A stretch of DNA of 64,000 nucleotides from CAYXDO01 sp964463485 (GTDB lineage: Bacteria > Myxococcota > Kuafuiibacteriia > Kuafuiibacteriales > Kuafuiibacteriaceae): positions 37,184 through 101,183 of the forward strand of contig CAYXDO010000018.1 of the NCBI GenBank assembly GCA_964463485.1. Reading direction: 5' to 3'. The translations under genes and the position numbers were made by a program. Every line of letters starts with the position of its first letter. Position 1 is the stretch's first letter. Positions 1 to 6,943 of this stretch are shown piece after piece. Under the pieces are notes generated by a model. The model searched no databases. It was not told the DNA's origin and saw only the letters and a program-made list of their open reading frames with translations.

Positions 1-334
1 CCAACTAGAAACGATGTTCAAGGCGGACATCTTTGTTGCGTCCGATGATCCCTGGATAGAGTCCGAGCTCTCGAGATCCAGGCCAGAATCGATTGTCTTG
101 CCGGATCGCTCGATAGTCGTTCGCTTTGCCTCCGCAGAGGATGTGCTCCTTCACAAACTGGTGTGGTTCAAACTGGGAAATCAGGTTTCCGAACGGCAGT
201 GGAAGGACATCCTGGGAGTGGTCAAGATCCAGGGAGATCGGCTCGATCAAACCTATCTCGATCAGTGGGCTCGGCATCTTGGAGTGGTCGAATTATTGGA
301 ACGAGCGCTTCGCACTGTTGGGACGACCTCGTGA
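1..334 (+). CDS. Nucleotidyltransferase-like protein, C-terminal part
   Basis: The reading frame is open at the window edge, so the start lies upstream and only about 110 residues are visible. The segment DVLLHKLVWFKLG followed by QWKDILGVVKIQG and a closing helix (LDQWARHLGVVELLERAL) is the usual C-terminal pattern of small nucleotidyltransferase-fold proteins (AbiEii/DUF6036-like), which are often antitoxin or toxin partners. The catalytic GSxxxD region would be outside the window, so activity cannot be judged. It is on the same strand as the defence genes that follow, 113 bases upstream of the next start. Family assignment is from pattern memory only. Confidence 0.5.
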   Translation, partial: QLETMFKADIFVASDDPWIESELSRSRPESIVLPDRSIVVRFASAEDVLLHKLVWFKLGNQVSERQWKDILGVVKIQGDRLDQTYLDQWARHLGVVELLERALRTVGTTS

Positions 335-447
335 GCACACAACTACAATGAGTCCTCGGAGCGAGCGACAACGTCCCACCTTTCAGCGCGGAAGCTCGGT
401 GAGTTCACGGAGACCCGAGTGGTCGAGCCAGGAAAGCGAGGAACGGA

Positions 448-897
448 ATGACCAAGCGATCAACTGCACTTACCGCTGCGGCGGGTGAGCACTTCGTGGC
501 ATATGCTTTGTCCACGCGTGGCTTTGCCGTTGCTGCAACAAGAGGCGGAGTGCCTACTGTCGACTTAGTTGTTGGGGACCCGGCCGGGCTGTCCTCCGCG
601 TTGATTCAGGTCAAGACCTCCTCCTACGCCTGGCGGAGCTACAAGAAAAAGCCAGAAAATGACCGGTGGGAATGGGACGTCGGTGAGAAGGCCCGGCACC
701 TCAGTAACCCGTCTCTCTTGTATGCCTTCGTTGACCTTCGGGGTGCCAAACAGGATCATCCTTCGATCCTGCCTGACGTCTTTATTGTGCCGTCGCGGAT
801 CGTAGCCGCGAGTTTGGGTCCAGGGTGGAGTCGCTACATGTTCTGGATCAATAAACTCCAAAAGAATGAGTTTCATGAGCGGTGGGATCTGCTTTAA
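448..897 (+). CDS. PD-(D/E)XK endonuclease-like protein, C-terminus truncated by duplication
   Basis: 149 residues. GEHFVAYALSTRGF (from residue 13), then DLVVGD (about 39-44) and IQVKTS (about 53-58), gives the E...D...QxK layout of the PD-(D/E)XK fold used by restriction and Holliday-junction nucleases; a WxxDVGEKARHL stretch follows. No partner domain is present. The stop lies at the end of the first copy of a 43-bp tandem duplication (852-937). Reading through a single copy would add LSKEKVEVRV and end at a TGA overlapping the GTG start of the next gene (967-970). The present protein is therefore probably a slightly shortened version of one that was coupled to the OLD-family gene. Active-site residues are retained; function is inferred. 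Confidence 0.6.
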   Translation: MTKRSTALTAAAGEHFVAYALSTRGFAVAATRGGVPTVDLVVGDPAGLSSALIQVKTSSYAWRSYKKKPENDRWEWDVGEKARHLSNPSLLYAFVDLRGAKQDHPSILPDVFIVPSRIVAASLGPGWSRYMFWINKLQKNEFHERWDLL

Positions 898-937
898 ACT
901 CCAAAAGAATGAGTTTCATGAGCGGTGGGATCTGCTT
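852..937. repeat. 43-bp perfect tandem duplication
   Basis: The 43 bases at 852-894 are repeated exactly at 895-937 (each starts TAAACTCCAAAAGAATG and ends GGGATCTGCTT). As 43 is not a multiple of three, the second copy is in another frame, and the junction creates the TAA that ends the upstream gene. It also opens a spurious upstream extension of the downstream frame (from ATG 925). Confidence 0.95.
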
Positions 938-966
938 CTGTCCAAAGAAAAGGTCGAGGTTCGGGT

Positions 967-2571
967 GTGATCCAGAGAGTAATCATCAAAAATTTTCGTT
1001 GTTTTCGCGAACTCCGACTTGACCTAGATCCAAGCCTGAACGTCATCATAGGCAACAACGAGGCCGGAAAGTCGACTTTTTTGGATGCCATCAATCTCGG
1101 GTTCACGGGCCGGATCGGAAGGTTGCCGGTTCTCGACGAGTTGACCAGTCATGACTTCCACGCGAAGGTGGTGGAGGCCTACTTGGGAGCCATTCGAAAA
1201 GGCGACGGCCCGCACCCTCCGTCAATTTCGATCGAGCTTTTCTTCGACGAGACTGAAACGACGGGAGATCTTCGGGGCACAAACAATTCCCTGGGCGAGA
1301 ATTGCCCAGGCATTCTTTTGATGTTGGAGTTCGATTCGAACTTTGAGGCCGACTACCGGGAGTTGCTCAAAGTTAATCGAACCAGCCTGCGCGGAATTCC
1401 GGTGGAGTTCTACCATTGTGTCTGGAGGGGATTTGACGGCAGCCTTATGCATGAGCGTCGCGCGCGCTTCAAGGCCCCTATTGTTGACGCGTCCAAGATC
1501 CGGCTGAAGAGCGGCTCCGATTTCTACCTTCGCCAGATCCTGGATGACACGTTGAACCCGCAAGAAAAAGCCCGGCTGACGCGCGCGTATCGCGGCTTGA
1601 GGGAGTCCTTTGGGCAAGATCAAGGAATCGTCGACATCAATACTGCCCTGACTTCCAAACAGAAGGAAGTGACGAACAAATCTCTCACCCTTGCCGCCGA
1701 CATCGGATCGCGAAGCGCTTGGGAGTCCGGCCTGATTCCGCACTTGGATGACTTGCCAGTGCAGTACGCAGGCAGCGGAGAGCAAAGTTGCCTCAAGATT
1801 CTTCTGGCGCTTTCCAGGCATCGCACGCAATCCGACGTCCTGCTCATCGAAGAACCCGAGAACAATCTCGCTTTTGGTACCTTGAACCGGCTCATCTCCA
1901 AAATTGTGGAACATCGGGTTGATGAACAGTTGATCGTCACCACGCACAGCTCATTCGTCATGAACAAACTCGGTCTCGACAAGTTGATCCTGATGAACCG
2001 GGACTCTTGCCTAAGGCTTACTCAACTGAGCCCCTCGACATTGGCATACTTCAAGAGACTACCAGGATATGACACTTTGCGACTGATTCTTGCTCGCAAA
2101 GTCCTGCTCGTCGAAGGGCCGTCGGACGAGCTTGTCGTAATGCGGGCCTACCGCGATGAGCACAACAAGCTTCCGATTGAGGATGGGATAGACATCATCA
2201 GTGTCAGGGGACTATCTTTCAAGCGGTTCTTGGATATCGCCGGACCGCTGAATCTCGACGTAACAGTTCTAACCGACAACGACGGAAAGCCTGATGGAGT
2301 CCGGAAACGATACTCCAGCTACTCACCCAGGTTTCAAATCCTATTCTCTGAGGATGCGTCAACGGCAACGCTCGAAGCGTGTCTTGTCGCAGCCAATGAT
2401 CTTGGAACAATGAACAAGGCATTAGGCACAGAATTCGAATCGAAGATGGATCTCCAGGAGTTCATGATGGCAGCCGCGCACAAGACCGAAAGCGCGCTCA
2501 AGATTTTCGAATGGGACGAGAAGATCACCATGCCGGAGTACATTCAAAACGCCGTGGGAAAGACGAAGTGA
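967..2571 (+). CDS. OLD-family ATPase/TOPRIM nuclease, GajA-like
   Basis: 534 residues from GTG 967, chosen because it would overlap the undisturbed upstream stop as GTGA and starts directly on the conserved IQRVIIKNFRCFREL strand. Visible motifs: Walker A GNNEAGKST (29-37), an ABC-type signature region YAGSGEQSCLKI (about 265), Walker B VLLIEEPENN (about 292), H-loop TTHSS (about 324), and a C-terminal TOPRIM domain with LLVEGPSDE (about 379) and TDNDGK (about 435). OLD enzymes of this class that neighbour a UvrD-like helicase form Gabija anti-phage systems, where GajA is a nucleotide-sensing DNA nickase. The helicase partner follows but is separated by an IS21 element. The ATPase and TOPRIM residues look intact, so this subunit may still be made. 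Confidence 0.85.
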   Translation: MIQRVIIKNFRCFRELRLDLDPSLNVIIGNNEAGKSTFLDAINLGFTGRIGRLPVLDELTSHDFHAKVVEAYLGAIRKGDGPHPPSISIELFFDETETTGDLRGTNNSLGENCPGILLMLEFDSNFEADYRELLKVNRTSLRGIPVEFYHCVWRGFDGSLMHERRARFKAPIVDASKIRLKSGSDFYLRQILDDTLNPQEKARLTRAYRGLRESFGQDQGIVDINTALTSKQKEVTNKSLTLAADIGSRSAWESGLIPHLDDLPVQYAGSGEQSCLKILLALSRHRTQSDVLLIEEPENNLAFGTLNRLISKIVEHRVDEQLIVTTHSSFVMNKLGLDKLILMNRDSCLRLTQLSPSTLAYFKRLPGYDTLRLILARKVLLVEGPSDELVVMRAYRDEHNKLPIEDGIDIISVRGLSFKRFLDIAGPLNLDVTVLTDNDGKPDGVRKRYSSYSPRFQILFSEDASTATLEACLVAANDLGTMNKALGTEFESKMDLQEFMMAAAHKTESALKIFEWDEKITMPEYIQNAVGKTK

Positions 2572-2592
2572 CCCACCGCCTGGAAGCTAACC
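2568..2592 (+). pseudogene. Possible detached 5' end of the GajB-like helicase gene
   Basis: GTG at 2568-2570 overlaps the TGA of the GajA-like gene (GTGA), the same coupling used elsewhere in this locus, and opens MTHRLEAN before the IS21 left end begins. The helicase resumes beyond the IS at 6944 with no native ATG or GTG ahead of its P-loop. I infer these eight codons are its original start; the exact ancestral junction cannot be rebuilt. Confidence 0.4.
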
Positions 2593-2610
2593 AAAACTGG
2601 TCCGGGCTTG
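2593..2610 (+). repeat. IS21 left terminal inverted repeat
   Basis: AAAACTGGTCCGGGCTTG matches the reverse complement of 6926-6943 at 15 of 18 positions. A second partial copy of the GTGGTCCGG core follows at about 2621-2629, like the multiple terminal repeats of IS21 elements. Confidence 0.75.
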
Positions 2611-2764
2611 CTCTCCAGAAGTGGTCCGGATCCGGAACGCCAAGAAGCTCAGCGTTTGGATCACGTTTGGGGCGGTCGGCGCGGCACAGGGTTTGTCTCG
2701 GGAAGTGTGGATAGACGGACTTGGGGCGCCGGGGGGATGGAGGTCAGGAGACCCTTTCGGGGCG

Positions 2765-3235
2765 TCAACGGCGAAGGTCGCGGAGGATCTGTTGGAGAGC
2801 GGTGAGGCTGAGTTCGTGGTTTGGGACCTCGAGCTTGGTCGAGAGCGCGGGCGGTGTCGAAGTCTCTGCGGGGGTCGGGGAGCTTCTTTCGGGAGTGACC
2901 GGCCTACGAGGAAGAGCCAAGACCTGGACTCGCGTTCCGAGGTCCGCAATCGCGATCAGGTCCTTATCAGCGAGGGCCTGACGGGCTTCGAGATACTCGT
3001 CGAGGCTCGACCCGAGGAGCGCGCTGATGGTGATGTGGCCGAGAAAGCTGACGCCGTTTCGGTCGCCGAGGAGCACGAAGAGCAGGTACAGCGACCGTTC
3101 GGACGGAGTCATCTGCGAGAAGAACCCATCTTGGAGGAAGGCGTTGGGTATGTAGGCGAAGCCTCGAGCGTCGATCTTTCGGACTCGGTCAGCGCGGAGC
3201 GGAGTGGCAGAAGGGTGTCGTCGTGGAGGTGCCAT
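2765..3235 (-). CDS. Winged-helix-like accessory protein of the IS21 element
   Basis: 156 residues from ATG 3235 (a longer in-frame start at 3277 would overlap istB). It follows istB on the same strand at once and is the last gene of the element. The core FAYIPNAFLQDGFF...MTPSERSLYLLFVLLGDRNG...ITISALLGSSLDEYLEARQALADKDLI looks like a winged-helix domain similar to replication-initiator or phage-type HTH domains; the C-terminal third is Pro/Ser/Thr-rich and ends in a helix (LTALQQILRDLRR). The function is unknown. Its place as the tail gene of IS21-type elements suggests a role in target choice or regulation, which is inference. Confidence 0.6.
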   Translation of the reverse strand: MAPPRRHPSATPLRADRVRKIDARGFAYIPNAFLQDGFFSQMTPSERSLYLLFVLLGDRNGVSFLGHITISALLGSSLDEYLEARQALADKDLIAIADLGTRVQVLALPRRPVTPERSSPTPAETSTPPALSTKLEVPNHELSLTALQQILRDLRR

Positions 3236-3242
3236 CGTCTCG

Positions 3243-3968
3243 TCACCCGACCGGTTCGCGGAGCGAGGGACCGTCAATGCGGACCGTGTGACATTGATGC
3301 CGGAGTCGGCTGAGGAGGGCCTCGGTAAGCTGCTTGTTGCCGAGGAAGTTGTGCCATTCGTCGTAGGCGAGGTTCGTAGTGATGATGGTGGACTTCTTTC
3401 TGTATCGCTCCTCCATGAGCTTGAAGAAGACGTTGGTTTGCTCTGGGCGGAGGTTCAGATAGCCCATCTCGTCAATGACGAGAAGATCGAGACGGCTGAG
3501 GTGATCGATGAGCTTCCTGGACGACCTGTCTGCGAGGGATGCGTACATGTCGTCGAAGAGATCTTGAGCTCGGATGAAGACACCCCGGTAGCCGTTCTGG
3601 AGAGCTTTGAGGAGGATGGCGGAGGCGAGACCGGTTTTTCCGACACCGGTTGGACCAATGAGGACGAGATTCTCGGCTCTGCCCAGAAAATCGAGCTCGG
3701 CGAAGCCACGGAACTGCCGCTGGTTGACTCCAGGTTGGTGCTTGAAGGGGAAGCTTTCGAGGGTCCAGGTTTCCGGTAACCTTGCGCGCTTGATTCGGGA
3801 GGCCAGGGTGGACTCTTGGCGAGCGTGCCACTCAGCGCGAAGGAGCCGGAGGAACCAGTCGGAGTATGTGATTTTGTCGTTCTCCGCCTTGCGGAGCTCA
3901 TCGTCGAAGATCTCGTGCATCCGGCTGAGCCGCATGGACTTGAGGAGTTGGTCGATTTCGTCGTTCAT
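3243..3968 (-). CDS. istB: IS21 helper ATPase IstB
   Basis: 241 residues, normal length for IstB. Walker A GPTGVGKT (105-112), Walker B LLVIDEMGYL (about 160) and the sensor segment STIITTNLAYDEW are present. IstB is an AAA+ protein related to DnaC that loads on target DNA and activates the IstA transposase. The ATG start overlaps the istA stop (3965-3968, ATGA). No frameshift is seen, so the protein should be functional. Confidence 0.92.
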   Translation of the reverse strand: MNDEIDQLLKSMRLSRMHEIFDDELRKAENDKITYSDWFLRLLRAEWHARQESTLASRIKRARLPETWTLESFPFKHQPGVNQRQFRGFAELDFLGRAENLVLIGPTGVGKTGLASAILLKALQNGYRGVFIRAQDLFDDMYASLADRSSRKLIDHLSRLDLLVIDEMGYLNLRPEQTNVFFKLMEERYRKKSTIITTNLAYDEWHNFLGNKQLTEALLSRLRHQCHTVRIDGPSLREPVG

Positions 3969-5374
3969 CTGTCTTTCTCCGGATCGGGGTCATGGCCGTC
4001 GAGGCCAGGGAAGAATCGTCTGTCGACGTTTCGGAGTACCATTCGCTCGAGGCGTTCGAGGTCATAGAGCCCGAAGTTGGCGGCCGTCTGGATGGCTTGT
4101 TGGACGGCCTCAGGGGGATAGTCTCGAGTGATGCGGAGCAGTCGCTTCAGGGCGAGAGGCGTTCGGCCGTGCGTTTTCACCTTGAGCTGCTCTATGAACT
4201 CAACGAATTCGGGGAGCACCTCTTTGAGCTTTTGTTCCTCGGCGGAGGGCTGCGTGGTCTTCTTGGAGCCCCTCGGTGGACGGTGCTCAGGATTAGTCAC
4301 TCGGCCGGTCTTGCCGAGAAGCCGTGGGTGAGTAGCGACGATTCGAGGTCCCAGGTATAGCTGGATTTCGTTCTTGGTCTCACGGACTTCGAGCTGGCGT
4401 CCGATGAGCTGGTAGGGTGCCGAGTACCGACATGGGTGGAGACGCACGTAGCCCTCGTCATCGACGATCCTCTGGTGAAGTTGGTAGACGTCGGGTACCC
4501 AGAGAGGGAGCGGCTTCAACTGGGACTGCTCGGCCGCAAAGAGCTCTCGTCGAGAAGCATGGAGCTTGGGGCTTTGAAGAGCATTGACGCGGTCGCACCA
4601 GGCACGCGCTTCGCGGTTTGCGTGCTCGAAGTCGTCGAAGGACCGACCTGCGAGGAAGTTGTTCTCGATATAGTTGAAGGATCCTTCAACTCTTGCGGAC
4701 CGGTCCGCATCACCCTTCTCGTGCGCTCGAAATACGAAGTCATACCTGGCCCCGAAGGCTTCCATCTCGGGCACTGGAACCATTTCGGAGCCAGTACCTT
4801 TGAGGACGACGACTCCGGTATTGTCGATCATGCACACACGGCAGACGCCTCCGAAATAGGCGAGCGCATCGCTCAGAAAAATCTTGCAGGTGAATCGAGT
4901 GAACGTCGGGTAGAGTTGCGCGAAGAGCATGCGCGAGTAGCAGAAGACCAGCGAGGCCGTCTGCACCGGGACCATTTGACCTGCGATCCTGGCTTTGTGA
5001 GGAGAGGTATCATGTTGCATCTCCTCCCCAGGTCCAAAGGTATAGGAGCCCGCGGGCGTGCGGACTCTTTGACCGAGTCCGTGCCGACGGCAATAGCCAG
5101 TGAGTGCCTGGTAGGACATTTGGGCGCCTGCGCTGATAAGCTCCTCGTGAACTCTCACGAGGTTGCCTTTGCAGGTGGAATAGAGCTCGAGGATCTTCTC
5201 ATGATGCGGGCTCGCTTTCTCCGCACGCACGATTATCGGCACTTGCGGATCCTTGGACTCGATCACCTCTTTGACCGCTCCTCGTGAGATCTTCAGAGCT
5301 CTGGCTATCTTCCTCGTTCCCTGGCCCGCCGCGTGGAGCTTCAAGATCGCCGTGCGTATTCCTTGGTCGTGCAT
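3965..5374 (-). CDS. istA: IS21 transposase IstA
   Basis: 469 residues. An N-terminal HTH (TRKIARALKISRGAVKEVI, about 20-38) is followed by an rve/DDE core with MQHDTSPH (first Asp), MIDNTGV (second Asp) and ARVEGSFNYIENN (Glu), and a C-terminal basic region. It catalyses cut-and-paste or circle-mediated transposition with IstB. Its first 175 bases overlap the 3' end of the ParB-like gene in another frame, so the three genes form one tightly packed minus-strand unit. The reading frame is intact. Confidence 0.92.
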   Translation of the reverse strand: MHDQGIRTAILKLHAAGQGTRKIARALKISRGAVKEVIESKDPQVPIIVRAEKASPHHEKILELYSTCKGNLVRVHEELISAGAQMSYQALTGYCRRHGLGQRVRTPAGSYTFGPGEEMQHDTSPHKARIAGQMVPVQTASLVFCYSRMLFAQLYPTFTRFTCKIFLSDALAYFGGVCRVCMIDNTGVVVLKGTGSEMVPVPEMEAFGARYDFVFRAHEKGDADRSARVEGSFNYIENNFLAGRSFDDFEHANREARAWCDRVNALQSPKLHASRRELFAAEQSQLKPLPLWVPDVYQLHQRIVDDEGYVRLHPCRYSAPYQLIGRQLEVRETKNEIQLYLGPRIVATHPRLLGKTGRVTNPEHRPPRGSKKTTQPSAEEQKLKEVLPEFVEFIEQLKVKTHGRTPLALKRLLRITRDYPPEAVQQAIQTAANFGLYDLERLERMVLRNVDRRFFPGLDGHDPDPEKDR

Positions 5375-6239
5375 CGTTCAGTTCCTTCTCCAGGCGAGCG
5401 AACAGGCGTTCGACATCGCATCGTGTTTGGCGGAGGCATGGCCGAAGGCTCGAGGTCTCTTCGCCGGTCGGCATATTTCGAAGGCGTGAGAATGCCCGCC
5501 GCGCGACGCCTCCCATGGCGTCGAGGTCTTCGACGATGAGCTCCGTCAAAGGTCTCGGAGTCGGATCGAGCTTACCGGCCTCTTCGCGCGCGCGAAGCAC
5601 CAGTCGGGGGTCGGCCAGGATCTGGCTCTTCTCTTTCTCGCTGGTGGCAGCTCGATAGGCCAGATAAAGAATCTGGGTTTCTCGTGTGGATGGCCGGCAC
5701 CGGCCGATCGATTGCGCGAAGGCGAGACAATCCGCTTCGTTCGCGCGCGCGAAGGGCACGAGATACCTCATGGCCGCGTGTGCGGTGATGTCTCCGTCAC
5801 GAACCTGAGCCTGAATGGCCTCTGGGACATCGGAGACCAACCCGAGTCGCCCACTGACCCAGCTCGCGCTTCGGTCAAAGCGATGACTTAGTTCGTCCCC
5901 CGATAGTCCGAACCGATCTCGAAGCTCGCGGAGAAGCCAGCCGTCCTCGATGGCGCTCGAAGTCGCTCCGATCCTCATCATCCGCTCGAGGACCAAAGCG
6001 TCCGACTCACTCAGATCCCAGACCGTCGCGGAAACGAGGTCGGCGCGGAGCCGCGAGAGCGCCCGGACTCTCTTGTAGCCGTCAATCAGCGTGAACCGAT
6101 CCGAATCCGCTACGACGATGACTGGCGCGAGCTGCCCGACCCGAGCCAACGACGCGAGGGTGCGCTTCTCGGCATCTGGGCTTGTGCGCCGCAAGCCTTC
6201 GTAGCGGCGGTCTAGTCTGTGCAACTCGACGTCTGTCAT
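5199..6239 (-). CDS. ParB/Srx-fold DNA-binding protein carried by the IS21 element
   Basis: About 346 residues from ATG 6239; an upstream ATG at 6296 is possible but would run into a repeat copy. The N-terminal part LASLARVGQLAPVIVVADSDRFTLIDGYKRVRAL is the ParB/Sulfiredoxin nuclease-like fold, followed by a KorB-type HTH (LSGDELSHRFDRSASWVSGRLGL) and a helical segment. True ParB proteins bind parS and act as CTPases for segregation; no parA is nearby, so a transcriptional or transposition role is more likely. The 3' end overlaps istA by 176 bases in a different frame. The upstream iterated repeats at 6281-6580 are candidate binding sites. Confidence 0.75.
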   Translation of the reverse strand: MTDVELHRLDRRYEGLRRTSPDAEKRTLASLARVGQLAPVIVVADSDRFTLIDGYKRVRALSRLRADLVSATVWDLSESDALVLERMMRIGATSSAIEDGWLLRELRDRFGLSGDELSHRFDRSASWVSGRLGLVSDVPEAIQAQVRDGDITAHAAMRYLVPFARANEADCLAFAQSIGRCRPSTRETQILYLAYRAATSEKEKSQILADPRLVLRAREEAGKLDPTPRPLTELIVEDLDAMGGVARRAFSRLRNMPTGEETSSLRPCLRQTRCDVERLFARLEKELNDARPRNTHGDLEAPRGGPGNEEDSQSSEDLTRSGQRGDRVQGSASADNRACGESEPAS

Positions 6240-6280
6240 GACTTCGAGCGAATCCGAGCACAGTGAGCTGGCCCGTGTCT

Positions 6281-6580
6281 GGCTCATGCGTGACACCCGC
6301 CAGAGATCGGCGCCGAAGAGCTACTGCCCCAATGTGTTGGGAGCCGAGCCTGGCGCGTGACAGCTACCAGCGTGTGACCGGCGTTTACCAAGAAAATCTC
6401 GAATTACGCAGTGTGGTCGCGCTCTTAGGCCCCGAGCCTGGCGCGTGACACCCTCTCAACCTCCGCAGCCAGGGCCGCAGTCAATACCAATAATTGTCCG
6501 AATTCACCCTGCGAATTCAATGGGTTATTCGCCGAGCCTGGCGCGTGACAGCCTGGTGCGTGACAGCCTGGTGCGTGACC
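6281..6580. repeat. Iterated CGAGCCTGGCGCGTGACA repeats upstream of parB-like gene
   Basis: Full copies lie at about 6345-6362, 6433-6450 and 6533-6550. Two shorter GCCTGGTGCGTGACA copies follow directly (about 6551-6580), and a degenerate copy (TGGCTCATGCGTGACACC) sits near 6280-6297. They span the region between the ParB-like and zinc-finger genes and the latter's 3' end, where they encode repeated HAPGC. The arrangement suits iteron-like binding sites, but binding is inferred. Confidence 0.7.
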
Positions 6581-6862
6581 GACGCTCGATAGAGGACCTC
6601 GAGACTCCGGCGGAGACGGCCCCAATGCCGATTCATCTTGATGGCGACCCGAACCAACGACCGCAGCCAGGGCGCGATTCGCTCGTGAGACCTGTTGCCG
6701 CGCCCTCTCAGCGGCACGAAACCCCGGCAGGTCAGCCTGGCGGCGACGCCGCGCAAGGCGTTGGTCTCGTGCTCGACGACACGCCTCTGCACCGCAGAGC
6801 TTCTGCCTTTCACCGACGGATGGCTTCGGCTCAAACGACTTCCGGCATTCGGAGCAACGCAT
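6425..6862 (-). CDS. Small zinc-finger protein of the IS21 element
   Basis: 145 residues, first gene of the minus-strand unit. CSEC near the N-terminus and CGAEAC about 20 residues later form a four-cysteine zinc-binding motif, followed by a very Arg-rich helix (RRARDQRLARRRRQADLPGF) of the kind seen in DNA-binding transposon accessory proteins. The C-terminal part includes three HAPGC/HAPGS units encoded by the DNA repeats. Function is unknown; a DNA-binding helper of transposition is the simplest guess. Confidence 0.55.
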   Translation of the reverse strand: MRCSECRKSFEPKPSVGERQKLCGAEACRRARDQRLARRRRQADLPGFRAAERARQQVSRANRALAAVVGSGRHQDESALGPSPPESRGPLSSVGHAPGCHAPGCHAPGSANNPLNSQGEFGQLLVLTAALAAEVERVSRARLGA

Positions 6863-6925
6863 CCAGATAGGAAAACCCGCCGCGTGCCGACCTCAACTTT
6901 TCGTCGCCTGCCGAGCCTAGGGATT

Positions 6926-6943
6926 CAAGCGTGGACCACTTTT
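6926..6943 (-). repeat. IS21 right terminal inverted repeat
   Basis: Its reverse complement AAAAGTGGTCCACGCTTG matches the left repeat at 15 of 18 positions. The last two bases form, with the flanking G at 6944, the TTG from which the helicase frame now opens. Confidence 0.75.

Larger units (their letters stand above)
2593..6943. mobile_element. IS21-family element carrying parB-like and accessory genes
   Basis: About 4.35 kb bounded by imperfect inverted repeats (2593-2610 and 6926-6943) and holding five minus-strand genes: a zinc-finger protein, a ParB-like protein, IstA, IstB and a winged-helix protein. IstA/IstB with an ATGA overlap is diagnostic for IS21. The extra genes make it larger than a typical IS21 (about 2-2.5 kb). 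It sits between the GajA-like gene and the body of the GajB-like gene. I see no convincing target duplication; GAAG occurs near both ends (2583-2586, 6944-6947) but not squarely next to both repeats. Confidence 0.85.

Noticed and set aside
2621..3313. Plus-strand 230-codon frame at the IS21 left end
   Set aside because: It is antisense to the winged-helix gene and rich in Glu/Arg/Gly without motif; the minus strand has the protein-like sequence and operon position.
5199..6296. parB as part of a plasmid partition operon
   Set aside because: No parA is nearby and the gene overlaps istA inside the IS21 unit, so it is treated as transposon cargo.
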